Of a DNA stretch of 64,000 bases, positions 9,171 through 18,200 are shown piece after piece; within the stretch, counting starts at the first letter, position 1; every line of letters begins with the position of its first letter. A program made the position numbers and the translations under genes. This DNA is from Bacteroides propionicigenes (lineage in GTDB: Bacteria; Bacteroidota; Bacteroidia; Bacteroidales; Bacteroidaceae). The DNA is taken from contig NZ_JAHBBW010000006.1 of the NCBI RefSeq assembly GCF_018390535.1, positions 1 through 64,000 of the forward strand. The letters run 5' to 3'. Below the pieces are notes generated by a model, which saw only the letters and a list, made by a program, of their open reading frames with translations, had not been told where the DNA came from and ran no database searches.

Positions 9171-10361
9171 TTATAGTTTGATATAAATCTTTCGTTTGTA
9201 AAGTTGGTAGCCGATGCACCAGTTGATACCGACGAATAACAGCGCATAAGCCAGTGAGCCGCCGGTATCACCAAATACCGGCATCAATAGTATCTTGTAT
9301 AAGAATCCGTGTATGCTGATGCTGCCTTCTCCCCATGGAAAGCTGATGCTGCCGAAGAGGATGCCAAGTACGCCGCCCAATACATACATGAATAAAGGAT
9401 TGACACCGAATGACTCAAAGAACAGGCTCCATTTTTTATACCCTTTCACGTCGATAATCCAGATGAGGAGCGCCAAGAAGCTGGAAGCCAATCCGCAGGT
9501 AGTGAGTACAAAGGTAGGCGACCATATCTTCTTGTTGATGGGGCATCCATAACTCAGCAGGAAGCCTGCAAATGTAAGGATAGTGCCCGCTAAAAACAGT
9601 TTGATAAGGTGTGAGTTGAGCATACTTTCACGGTCTTTGTCGGCTTTGCCGCCTTCAAGCATCATGCGGCCTACGCAGAACCCCAACAACACATGGGCTA
9701 TGGCAGGAATGGTACTTAACAGACCTTCCGGATCGATACCGTTATCCTTATACATATGTGCGGGGGTGAGGATGGTGCGGTCTACAACGGAAAGGACATT
9801 GGTGTCGTTATAGGCAAAGCCATTGCCGCATACCAGCAGGATGAAGTAGCTTGCCAGCAAGGCGGCAATAAGGTAAGGGATGTTCCGATGCTTCATGGTC
9901 AGAGCTATGATAGCAGTAACGCCATAACAGAGTGCCAGACGTTGCATGACACCCAAAATACGGATGCGGTCGAATGTCCATACGGATTCCCATAATTGTG
10001 CGCCGAAGCTGATGCCTTCGGTGGGGGAGGTCCAGTAATAACAGAACTTCGAGAACCAGCCGATGGCCATACCTATGAGGAAGATGAGTATGGTACGTTT
10101 GAGAATCTTCATGCCGGCGGCACGGCTGAATTCAAAGTTATACTTCTTCAAAGAAATGTATGTGGAAATTCCCATGATGAACATGAAGAAGGGGAAGACG
10201 AGGTCGGTAGGGGTAAGACCGTTCCATTCTGCATGGCGCAAGGGTGCATAAATGTGTGCCCATGTGCCCGGGTTGTTGACCATAATCATTCCTGCAATAG
10301 TGACGCCCCGAAGTATATCGAGGGCAAGAATACGCTTGTTTGTTTTTACCGGATTGCTCAT
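9171..10361 (-). CDS. COG4299/DUF5009 multispanning membrane protein, probable MurT-type MurNAc permease
   Basis: 396 residues with about ten hydrophobic segments, in the inner membrane. The N-terminal signature LDILRGVTIAGMIMVNN and RHAEWNGLTPTDLVFPF (H43 inside) is that of the heparan-alpha-glucosaminide N-acetyltransferase-like family (COG4299, NagX). Gene order from here is COG4299, kinase, etherase. From memory this matches the murT-murK-murQ operon of Tannerella forsythia, where the membrane protein was reported to take up MurNAc. Two readings remain: permease, or transmembrane acetyltransferase acting on the amino sugar during entry. The gaps of 18 and 26 bases place it inside the operon. 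Confidence 0.8.
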   Translation of the reverse strand: MSNPVKTNKRILALDILRGVTIAGMIMVNNPGTWAHIYAPLRHAEWNGLTPTDLVFPFFMFIMGISTYISLKKYNFEFSRAAGMKILKRTILIFLIGMAIGWFSKFCYYWTSPTEGISFGAQLWESVWTFDRIRILGVMQRLALCYGVTAIIALTMKHRNIPYLIAALLASYFILLVCGNGFAYNDTNVLSVVDRTILTPAHMYKDNGIDPEGLLSTIPAIAHVLLGFCVGRMMLEGGKADKDRESMLNSHLIKLFLAGTILTFAGFLLSYGCPINKKIWSPTFVLTTCGLASSFLALLIWIIDVKGYKKWSLFFESFGVNPLFMYVLGGVLGILFGSISFPWGEGSISIHGFLYKILLMPVFGDTGGSLAYALLFVGINWCIGYQLYKRKIYIKL

Positions 10362-10379
10362 AATTTTATGTGTGTTAAG

Positions 10380-13295
10380 TTAGTTTTGGATGATAGGTAC
10401 GGTACATTGGTCTACGAGGTAGGCTATGGACACGTATGGAATGCCGGAGTTGGTTGTCAGCCCTATTTCGCAGGTACGGCTGTTGGAATAGCCGATGCTG
10501 ATGCCGGCTGCTTCTATCTGCGGACGGAGCTTGCGCAGGGCATACGCATTCAGCTCGGGATATGTAAAGCCCCGGTCGCCGGCAAAACCGCAGCAACCGA
10601 CTTCTTCCGGCACAACGACCTTTGTGGAACAGAGACGCGCCAGAGCGATAATCGTGTCAGCCAGTCCCATTTTGCGCATGGAACAAGTGATGTGGACTGC
10701 TACGGGACGGTCGATAGGTGTGAACACCAGTCTGTCGCGTAAGAATGTATAGATAAATTCTGCCGGTTCATAAAGTTTCATTTTATGAATCTTCTCACGC
10801 ATCCGGTGCAGGCATGGGCTTTGGTCGCATAGAACAGGGTATTTGCCTTGTTCGCTGGCTTCCCAAAGGGCAGTTTCCAGTTCGGCTGTTTTACGGTCGG
10901 CAATGTCAAGCATACCTTTGCTTTCCCAGATTGTACCGCAACAGAGTTTTTCCATATTCTTAGGGAAGATGACCTCATAACCGCCTTTTTGCAGTAGCCC
11001 AATCATTTTGCTAACCAATGCCTGCTCTACGGGAGATTTCTTGGGTAAACCCATGGTTTGGTTGATACAACTGGGGAAGTAAACAACTTTGGCCGGTTGA
11101 CCGGAAGTGGGACGTTGAGAGCCGGCTGCATCGAAATGATAGGGCTTTGGCATGGCAGGAGTCCACTGGGGAATACCGAGGACGTTGTGCATACCTTTGG
11201 TAATACTGCCCATGACTTTTGTTCCTAATACGGAGTGACCGAAGTTAGCCAATCCCAATACAGGACGCAGGGTACTCTTGATACCGGCAAAGTGATTGGC
11301 GGCAAAATTGCCGGCCTTATATCCTAAGCAGCCTTGCGGCATTTCTTCTTGGCGAATAATATGTGTCAAGTCGCCTGTGTTGATTCCCATGGGACAGGAC
11401 ATGGAGCAAAGCCCGTCACCGGCACAGGTTCGGTTGCCGGGATAGCGGTATTGCTTTTCCAGTAGGGAGAGACGTTTGGGGGCTTCACCATTCTGCCGAA
11501 GACGTGCAATCTCTCTTTGCAACACAATGCGTTGCCGTGAAGAAAGGGTGAAACCGCAGGAAAGACAGTTTACTTCGCAGAATCCGCATTCAATGCAACG
11601 GTTTACTTTGGCAGCCGGGCTCTCCGTATCCAAAGGTATCAGCGGAAGCGGCTTGAAGTTTTTGATGTGGCATTTCGGGTCGTTATTGAAGATAACTCCG
11701 GGATTTAATAGACCTTTCGGGTCGAACAGCTTTTTAACGGCTTTCATTACCTCGTAGGCGGAGTCTCCCCATTCATAACGGACAAAAGGAGCCATATTGC
11801 GCCCTGTGCCATGCTCAGCCTTTAGAGAACCGTCGTATTTGTCTACAACCAGTGTCTTGACATCATTCATCAAATCTTCGTAACGTTTCACTTCGGCGTC
11901 ACTGCCGAAGGATTGGTTGAGGATGAAATGGTAGTTCCCCTCCAGTGCGTGCCCGTATATGCAGGCGTCTTCGTAGCCGTGGTGGGCTATGAGTTGCTGC
12001 AATTCGGCGGTTGCCTCGGGTAAATCTTCGATATGGAAGGCTACGTCTTCGATGAGGCACGTTGTTCCCGGTTTCCGCGTTCCGCCTACGGAAGGGAAGA
12101 TGCCGGATCGGATAGCCCAGTATTGTGAGTATTCTTCCGGTTTGTCGGTGAAGCGGACGGGCGTATAAGTTCGGAAATCAGCGAGACAGCATTCTATGTT
12201 GCTGATATTCTGTCTCAGTTCTTCTGCGCTGCGGGCTTTGGTTTCAGTCAGCACGGCGGTCAGTCCGGTTTCGTCTCCCGGTTCTACGCCGGGCAGGAGA
12301 GATGAACATACTTCTCCCCTATATTTCAGGAATATAGGGTCGCTGACTGAAGCTAAAGACTTCCAATCCAGAAGTTCCGCTCCCTTTACAATCCACTCGC
12401 CGTTGTTGTCGGTGAGTTTCTTCATGGCTACTACGGCACGGCAAGCGTCTTTTATGGTTTTGAAGTAGAGCATGGCGCTTGCCTTGCAAGGATAGTCGTA
12501 CTCAGTCTGCATGGTTACTTGGGAAAGGAATGCCAATGTTCCTTCCGAACCAACCATGAGGTGGGTTATTATATCGAACGGATCGTCAAAGCGGACGAAG
12601 GGAAGCAAATTAAGACCTGTTACATTCTTAATGGAATATTTGTAACGGATGCGTTCCGCCAGCTTTTCGTTGGCACGCACTTCATCGCGAAGGGTGCAAA
12701 TACGGCGTATAAAATCGCGGTGTGTCACTTCGAATGCGGCACGGCTGACACAGTCTCCGGTGTCAAGCAGTGTTCCGTCCGGCAGGATGATACGGGCGGA
12801 GAGAAGCACCTTGTCACTGTTGGCGTGCGTGCCGCAGTTCATGCCGGAAGCATTGTTCATGACAATACCGCCTACCATGGCGCTTTTTACGGAAGCCGGG
12901 TCCGGAGCGAATTTTCGTCCGAAAGGAGCTAACAGTTTATTTACCCGTTGCCCGATAATGCCGGGTTGCAGGGTGATTTCCTTGTGGTCGGGAGATATGC
13001 TGTATTTCTCCCAATGCTTGCCGGCTACGATAAGTATGGAGTCACTAATGGCTTGTCCGGACAGGCTTGTTCCTGCCGCTCGGAAAGTAACGGGCAGGCT
13101 GTAATAACCAGCCAGTTTCAGCAACCGGGAGATTTCCTCTTCTCCTTCCGAACGGATTACGATTTGCGGGATGAGGCGGTAGAATCCTGCGTCAGTTCCC
13201 CAAGCCAGCCGGCGGAGTTCGTCGGTATAAATCCTTTCCTGCGGGATGAATTGTCTCGCTTCCTGCAGGAAAGCCATATAGCTACTCTTTTTCAT
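10380..13295 (-). CDS. FAD-linked oxidase fused to Fe-S/CCG reductase, probable D-lactate dehydrogenase
   Basis: 971 residues from MKKSSYMAF; the frame opens further upstream to 13403, but that part lies inside the preceding NamZ gene. Domain order: FAD_binding_4 (about 40-260, with FRAAGTSLSGQ), FAD-oxidase C-terminal domain (about 270-535, ending KAEHGTGRNMAPF), 4Fe-4S ferredoxin motifs RCIECGFCEVNC (from about 566) and CAGDGLCSMSCP (from about 624), and two CCG domains in the C-terminal third (FPSCIN, LCCGT, TCSMRK, GCCGFAGDRGF). This is the architecture of respiratory Dld-II type D-lactate dehydrogenases and D-2-hydroxyglutarate dehydrogenases. Because murQ in the same operon releases D-lactate, oxidation of D-lactate to pyruvate is the best reading. 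No signal peptide is seen; the protein is likely cytoplasmic or peripheral to the membrane. Confidence 0.85.
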   Translation of the reverse strand: MKKSSYMAFLQEARQFIPQERIYTDELRRLAWGTDAGFYRLIPQIVIRSEGEEEISRLLKLAGYYSLPVTFRAAGTSLSGQAISDSILIVAGKHWEKYSISPDHKEITLQPGIIGQRVNKLLAPFGRKFAPDPASVKSAMVGGIVMNNASGMNCGTHANSDKVLLSARIILPDGTLLDTGDCVSRAAFEVTHRDFIRRICTLRDEVRANEKLAERIRYKYSIKNVTGLNLLPFVRFDDPFDIITHLMVGSEGTLAFLSQVTMQTEYDYPCKASAMLYFKTIKDACRAVVAMKKLTDNNGEWIVKGAELLDWKSLASVSDPIFLKYRGEVCSSLLPGVEPGDETGLTAVLTETKARSAEELRQNISNIECCLADFRTYTPVRFTDKPEEYSQYWAIRSGIFPSVGGTRKPGTTCLIEDVAFHIEDLPEATAELQQLIAHHGYEDACIYGHALEGNYHFILNQSFGSDAEVKRYEDLMNDVKTLVVDKYDGSLKAEHGTGRNMAPFVRYEWGDSAYEVMKAVKKLFDPKGLLNPGVIFNNDPKCHIKNFKPLPLIPLDTESPAAKVNRCIECGFCEVNCLSCGFTLSSRQRIVLQREIARLRQNGEAPKRLSLLEKQYRYPGNRTCAGDGLCSMSCPMGINTGDLTHIIRQEEMPQGCLGYKAGNFAANHFAGIKSTLRPVLGLANFGHSVLGTKVMGSITKGMHNVLGIPQWTPAMPKPYHFDAAGSQRPTSGQPAKVVYFPSCINQTMGLPKKSPVEQALVSKMIGLLQKGGYEVIFPKNMEKLCCGTIWESKGMLDIADRKTAELETALWEASEQGKYPVLCDQSPCLHRMREKIHKMKLYEPAEFIYTFLRDRLVFTPIDRPVAVHITCSMRKMGLADTIIALARLCSTKVVVPEEVGCCGFAGDRGFTYPELNAYALRKLRPQIEAAGISIGYSNSRTCEIGLTTNSGIPYVSIAYLVDQCTVPIIQN

Positions 13296-13296
13296 G

Positions 13297-14538
13297 TCAC
13301 TTATACAAATAATATTGTTTCGATAGTTTACGGAAATTCTCGACATCCTTATACCAATAGTCCCGGACATCTTCCCAACGGTTCCGCTTACTGAAACGCT
13401 CACGTATCTGCTTCGAACCGCTTACTTTATCGAACATGGAGAAACGGCCTTTGTCTGCATGGTCGAATACGGCGCGGTCGGGATAGAGTGCGGCAACTTC
13501 TTGCATAACGAGGAATTGTATTTCACTGAGCGGGGCTTTGCCGAAGTCCATGATATGCACTTGTACGCCTTGCAGCAGTTCTCCTTTGCCTACGGAGTAG
13601 AAAGGTTTCAGGTACATCGGTCGGAAAATGACACCCGGTACGTTCAGGTTATTCAAGTTCTTGGCAAGCTTGTCAGCCTCTACCCATGGAGCGGCAAACA
13701 TCTGGAACGGAATCGTGTAACCTACTCCGATGGACATATAGCCCAGCTCGCCTAAAATACCGCTGACGGGATAGAAAAATGCGGAATGCGGATGCGGAAT
13801 GTGCGGGGAAGAAGGCACCCATTGCAATCCGGTCTGTGTATAGTCCATTTTGCGTTTCCAGCCTTTCATCTTTACAACCTGCAGTTTGCATTGCTTGCCC
13901 TCTTTCAGCATCTTCTCTCCATTCAACATTAAAGCCAGCTCACCGCAAGTGAGTCCGTAAAGGTACGGAATTTTAAATTGGCTGACAAAAGAAACACAGT
14001 CATCTTCCGTCAGATTACCTTCAATCTTCAGTCCGCCTACGGGATTGGGGCGGTCCAGTACGATAAGCTCTTTTCCGTTTTCGGCAGCGGCTTCCATGGC
14101 AAGTCCCATGGTGCTGATATATGTGAACGAACGACAGCCGATGTCTTGGATATCATACACCAGTACATCGATGTCTTTCAGCATTTCCGGTGTTGCTTTG
14201 CGTGTACTTCCGTACAGGGAGTAAACGGGCAGTCCGGTGGAGGCATCTTTCATATCCGTTACGTGGTCGCCGGCATGCACGTCACCGCGTACGCCATGCT
14301 CCGGACCATAAAGGGCCACGAGGTTTACGTTCGGTGCTTCGTGCAGAATATCAATCGTGGATTTCATATGGTTGTCTACTCCGGTAGGATTGGTGATTAA
14401 TCCTACACGTTTACCTTCCAGGCATTTGAAGTTTTGTTCTTTCAGTACTTCAATACCGGTCTTTATTCTTATTTTTTGTGCCTGTACCATGCTTCCGCAA
14501 AGGATACAAATCAGGCAGATTGTCATTATCTTCTTCAT
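13297..14538 (-). CDS. namZ: Exo-beta-N-acetylmuramidase NamZ family (GH171, DUF1343), copy 1
   Basis: 413 residues with a signal peptide ending near VQAQ (residue 20-21), so periplasmic or secreted. The conserved RVGLITNPTGVD, YGPEHGVRGDVHAGDHV and VYDIQDIGCRSFTYISTM motifs define DUF1343, the family of Bacillus subtilis NamZ, which releases MurNAc from the non-reducing end of peptidoglycan-derived sugars. The stop codon and the next ATG are one base apart, so the two genes are probably translationally coupled. The 27 bases before the start are an AT-rich word linker like those before other genes here. A second, diverged copy opens the operon at 27372. Confidence 0.9.
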   Translation of the reverse strand: MKKIMTICLICILCGSMVQAQKIRIKTGIEVLKEQNFKCLEGKRVGLITNPTGVDNHMKSTIDILHEAPNVNLVALYGPEHGVRGDVHAGDHVTDMKDASTGLPVYSLYGSTRKATPEMLKDIDVLVYDIQDIGCRSFTYISTMGLAMEAAAENGKELIVLDRPNPVGGLKIEGNLTEDDCVSFVSQFKIPYLYGLTCGELALMLNGEKMLKEGKQCKLQVVKMKGWKRKMDYTQTGLQWVPSSPHIPHPHSAFFYPVSGILGELGYMSIGVGYTIPFQMFAAPWVEADKLAKNLNNLNVPGVIFRPMYLKPFYSVGKGELLQGVQVHIMDFGKAPLSEIQFLVMQEVAALYPDRAVFDHADKGRFSMFDKVSGSKQIRERFSKRNRWEDVRDYWYKDVENFRKLSKQYYLYK

Positions 14539-14565
14539 AGCCGATTATTAATTATTAGTCACTAA

Positions 14566-15888
14566 TTACTTTTTTCCATATTCCGGGTCTATCTTTCTGT
14601 CTGCAAAGACGGTAACTATCACAGTGGCGATACAACACACGATTACCATCCAGAAGAAGTTGGTGTATCCGATAGATTCCTGAATGTAACCCGCAAACAT
14701 GCCCGGAATCATCATACTCAATGCCATGAATGCGGTACAAATAGCGTAGTGGGATGTTTTGAACTCTCCTTCGGAGAAGTACATCATATAGAGCATATAA
14801 GCTGTGAAACCGAATCCGTAACCGAATTGTTCGATGGCAATGGCAGTGGATATGGCAAACCGGTTTTCGGGTTGGCAAATGGCAAGATAGACGAAGGTCA
14901 GGCAAGGTAGTGTCATACATGCCGCCATCCACCAGATGGATTTCTTTAACCCTATGCGTGATGCGAATACCCCGCCGAGGATACCGCCCAACGTGAGGAA
15001 TATTACTCCGATAGTACCATATACGATGCCTACTTCTGCTGTGGATAGTCCTAAGCCTCCTGCTTCTTTGTTGGCAACAAGAAACGGCATACACATTTTG
15101 ATGAGGAATGCCTCAGGCAGACGGTAGAGTAGCATGAATACAATGGCAAGCAATACGCCGGGCTTGGTGAAATAAGTAGTGAATGTACGTCCGAACTCCT
15201 TGAAAATAGCCTTTGCGCTGGCTGTTCCCGGTGCCAAGACAGACTTGTCGGAAGTCGGCTTGGGTATTGCAAAGAGATGGTAGAGGCTTACCGCGCTGAA
15301 CATGACGGCTGTAACCAGCATCGTGATGGTCCATGATAGCGGAATATTGTCGTATTTCAGTTCGATAGCACCGGCAATAGCTACGAGTACTCCTTGACCG
15401 AAAATAGATGCAAGACGGTAGAAAGTGCTTCGGATACCGACGAACTCTGCTTGTTCGCCCGATTTTAGCGCCAACATATAGAAACCGTCCGCTGCAATGT
15501 CGTGTGTGGCGGAAGCGAATGCTGTGACTATAAATAATATCAGCGTGAGGGTGAACATACTGATGGACGTGGTTCCGGCTGCCATGGTTGCTTCATCCGG
15601 ACGCGGTATACTCAGCGTCAGTAAAATAAAGGCTATTGACATCAGAATCTGCATGGAAACAACCCACCATCTTTTTGTTTTGATGATGTCGACAAACGGA
15701 CTCCAGAAGGGTTTGATGGTCCAGGGCAAGTACAGTAAACTGGTAAATAACGCCATGTCTCCATTGGGAACGCCCATCTTGGCAAACATCAGTACGGAGA
15801 TATTGTTCACGATAAAGTAGGGGATACCTTGTGCAAAATACAAGGTAGGAACCCATGCCCAAGGTGATATTTTCTTGATATTGTTCAT
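14566..15888 (-). CDS. AmpG-like MFS permease (muropeptide import candidate)
   Basis: 440 residues, about 12 transmembrane segments. The N-terminus (WVPTLYFAQGIPYFIVNN, then LPWTIKPFWSPFVD) is typical of the AmpG branch of the major facilitator family, which imports anhydro-muropeptides or GlcNAc-anhydroMurNAc. In this peptidoglycan-sugar operon an AmpG-like role is plausible. A TRP-rich loop and a STAEVGIVYGTIGVIF segment also match the family. The precise substrate, anhydro or reducing sugar, is not decidable from sequence. Confidence 0.85.
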   Translation of the reverse strand: MNNIKKISPWAWVPTLYFAQGIPYFIVNNISVLMFAKMGVPNGDMALFTSLLYLPWTIKPFWSPFVDIIKTKRWWVVSMQILMSIAFILLTLSIPRPDEATMAAGTTSISMFTLTLILFIVTAFASATHDIAADGFYMLALKSGEQAEFVGIRSTFYRLASIFGQGVLVAIAGAIELKYDNIPLSWTITMLVTAVMFSAVSLYHLFAIPKPTSDKSVLAPGTASAKAIFKEFGRTFTTYFTKPGVLLAIVFMLLYRLPEAFLIKMCMPFLVANKEAGGLGLSTAEVGIVYGTIGVIFLTLGGILGGVFASRIGLKKSIWWMAACMTLPCLTFVYLAICQPENRFAISTAIAIEQFGYGFGFTAYMLYMMYFSEGEFKTSHYAICTAFMALSMMIPGMFAGYIQESIGYTNFFWMVIVCCIATVIVTVFADRKIDPEYGKK

Positions 15889-15914
15889 TCTATTAATTGT
15901 TTTCTGTTATTAGA

Positions 15915-17243
15915 TTAGTCATATAGTTTATCAATGCTCGCACCTATATAGTAGTGCAACAGTATAGCATCATATTCGTATCCCTGTTCGCCCATTACGG
16001 CAGCGCCTATCTGGCAAAGCCCTACGCCATGTCCCCAGCCGGCTCCGGTGAGGATAAAACGTCCGGGTACACCTTCTTCCGACACCTCTGTACGGTCCAC
16101 GACAAAGGCGGAACTGTAAAGGTGTGAGGGAGAGAGTGTCCGACGAATTTCCAACTCTTTTCCGATAGTCAGTGTTTTCTTTGTACCGACAATCTTCAGT
16201 TTCCACAGACGTCCGGAAGTGCCGCGAGCAATAGGAATAAGGTCTATAATCTGTCCGTAGTCTATGCCGGAGCGTTTCAAGATGAGGGCAGAGAGTTCGT
16301 CTTGGGTGTATTCTACTTTCCAACGGTAGAAATCTGTAGTTTCCTGATCGTAACTGTTGAGTACCTGCGATAGGATTTTCTTATCCGTGGTATTACAAAA
16401 CGCCTCGGGAGAAGTACGTATCCATCGCTCAGCCTCGGCTTCTTGCGTCAAGTCGGGTAATTTTTCACTATCAACTCTATAGTCGCGTTGTTTGGCAAGA
16501 TAAGGGTATTTAATATCTTCCCAGCAATATTGAAATTCTTCGAAAGCGCCGCCACAGCATTTGGAGAAACGGGCGTCGCAGATTTTGCCTTCCGAGGTAA
16601 GTACCTGTCCGCGAGTGGCGGCTATCGCCTGTCTGACTATATCGGTAGAGGCGCGGGTTATACCTTGATAGCGTTGGCAATGGTCGTCTGCACATACGTC
16701 GAAATGAGTATGGTCTTCACGGTCGTACCAACGGATGAGTTCTTCGTCTGTTTGGGTAAAAGCGGAATAGTCGGTTTGCGCTTCTGCTATTTCTTTGTTT
16801 TTCTGTATCTGTACCAGTAGCCAGCTACGCGAAATGACTGCATGGGCTTTCAGCAGTTCCAAAGAAGCCGTTGCGCTCATTTCACTGGAAATGACACTGG
16901 TCAGATAGTCTTCGACATGGATGACATTGATACCCGTCAGTTTGCCGTTTTCCACAATAATCTTTAAGGAGCCCTGAAAGCGTTGGTCTTCTTTCCGTTC
17001 CCAATGAAAGTTTATTCCGATAGTTACATCCAGCAATTCGAATGCCGCAGCAGATTCCTGCAGGGGTTCAAATAGTAACTCGTCATATTGACGACCGTTC
17101 CAAAGGATTTTTCCTTCGTCATAGGTGACAACTTGCTTGCCGCTGACTTCCTTGCCGGATGTGCGGTAAGGAGCTAACAGGACAAACTCTATCTGCGACT
17201 CGAATAATATACCAACTTCTACTTTGGGCTCTTTCATATTCAT
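15915..17243 (-). CDS. SpoIID/LytB-domain protein without signal peptide
   Basis: 442 residues. SpoIID-type proteins are lytic transglycosylases that cut peptide-free glycan strands. The core motif HVEDYLTSVISSEM carries the expected catalytic glutamate E121, followed by LLKAHAVISRSW; the C-terminus has the GAGWGHGVGLCQIGA signature. The start is MNMKEPKVEV with no hydrophobic leader, and an in-frame stop (17265-17267) lies just upstream, so a hidden signal sequence is excluded. That is odd for a wall-acting enzyme and suggests a cytoplasmic or non-classically exported protein. Gaps of 21 and 26 bases keep it in the operon between the DUF4922 and AmpG-like genes. Confidence 0.85.
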   Translation of the reverse strand: MNMKEPKVEVGILFESQIEFVLLAPYRTSGKEVSGKQVVTYDEGKILWNGRQYDELLFEPLQESAAAFELLDVTIGINFHWERKEDQRFQGSLKIIVENGKLTGINVIHVEDYLTSVISSEMSATASLELLKAHAVISRSWLLVQIQKNKEIAEAQTDYSAFTQTDEELIRWYDREDHTHFDVCADDHCQRYQGITRASTDIVRQAIAATRGQVLTSEGKICDARFSKCCGGAFEEFQYCWEDIKYPYLAKQRDYRVDSEKLPDLTQEAEAERWIRTSPEAFCNTTDKKILSQVLNSYDQETTDFYRWKVEYTQDELSALILKRSGIDYGQIIDLIPIARGTSGRLWKLKIVGTKKTLTIGKELEIRRTLSPSHLYSSAFVVDRTEVSEEGVPGRFILTGAGWGHGVGLCQIGAAVMGEQGYEYDAILLHYYIGASIDKLYD

Positions 17244-17264
17244 CTGTTTAAGGAATAACGGATA

Positions 17265-18197
17265 TTATATTTGTTCTTTGATACGTTGCCGTACTTTCTG
17301 GAAATCTGTAGGTGAAAGACACACCTCACTTAATATTTGCGCAATGTCCTCTACCGTTATTTTGATAAAGTCTTTTTCAACAGGCGTAATGAATACGCCG
17401 CCTAAATCAACGGATGCGGGACTGCTAAGCAAATTGGCATCACCCTCTGCTGTGTAACAAGCTGGGCGATGCTTGGCGCGGGGAAAGATGAAAACAATCC
17501 ATTTATCGGCTTCGTACATTGCGAGAACGTTCATCATCGGTTCATCTTCATCGGGCTGTATATCCAGGGAATGATAGATGATGTCGAACAGTTTGAGTGC
17601 TGTTCTCCGGTCGGCAGACTCAATGACAAGGGTAGTGCGCGGGGAGTCGTTCAAATACCAAAGGGTAGCCTGACCGTAATCCACTACTTTGCCCGCTATT
17701 TGTTCGCGCCAGTCTTGCTCGATGGGCATAAAGCCTTTGTTTCCGGCTTGGAAATGTGCATGATCGGGAGCGGATGCGCCGCATTTAGGTCCGTTATAAA
17801 AGATTGTATAATCGGTCAGATGCTGTGCCAGGTCCAGCATATCTCCGAAACGGGGAGCTATGCGTTGGTTGACGTGGGCGGTTTCCGGTACCGTCAGGTG
17901 ACGGGGAAATATAGGGAACGGATTGACCAATATATTATAATGCCCTTCAAAGGGAATGCCTCTTTGTTCTGCCGGCAGGTTGGCAGGGCAGAGAAAGCAT
18001 TTACGCTCTTTTATGGATTTGGCATCTACCTTGGCTCCGGAAGATACAATACGTGCCGGATTGAACTGTACCTTATAAGGAATACCGTTCACATTCAGCT
18101 CTTTCACCTGCACTCCGGAAAGGGCGGCGTAGTTGTTACGCGCCATTTCCCAAGAAGCAAGTTGTTCGGTCAGAAGATTGTGTATTGTCTGGTTCAT
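17265..18197 (-). CDS. DUF4922 HIT-like nucleotidyltransferase/phosphorylase
   Basis: 310 residues, soluble. The motif APDHAHFQAGNKG has a HIT-type triad H146-x-H148-x-Q150, as in galactose-1-phosphate uridylyltransferase, GDP-galactose phosphorylase and ATP adenylyltransferase. A CFLC pair (C67, C70) may bind zinc, and LVNPFPIFPRHLTVPE is the conserved strand of that superfamily. In NCBI-style naming it would be DUF4922. It probably transfers or phosphorolyses a nucleotide-sugar or dinucleotide; which one is unknown. Only 3 bases separate it from the upstream glycosyltransferase gene, so their products may work together. Confidence 0.8.
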   Translation of the reverse strand: MNQTIHNLLTEQLASWEMARNNYAALSGVQVKELNVNGIPYKVQFNPARIVSSGAKVDAKSIKERKCFLCPANLPAEQRGIPFEGHYNILVNPFPIFPRHLTVPETAHVNQRIAPRFGDMLDLAQHLTDYTIFYNGPKCGASAPDHAHFQAGNKGFMPIEQDWREQIAGKVVDYGQATLWYLNDSPRTTLVIESADRRTALKLFDIIYHSLDIQPDEDEPMMNVLAMYEADKWIVFIFPRAKHRPACYTAEGDANLLSSPASVDLGGVFITPVEKDFIKITVEDIAQILSEVCLSPTDFQKVRQRIKEQI

Positions 18198-18200
18198 ATA

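Noticed and set aside
9996..10742. 248-codon plus-strand frame across the COG4299 and dehydrogenase genes
   Set aside because: It overlaps two well-supported genes and has no recognisable domain.
10380..13403. Longer start for the FAD/Fe-S dehydrogenase at 13403
   Set aside because: The extra 36 residues fall inside the NamZ copy 1 coding region and lack family sequence; MKKSSYMAF at 13295 fits the one-base gap.
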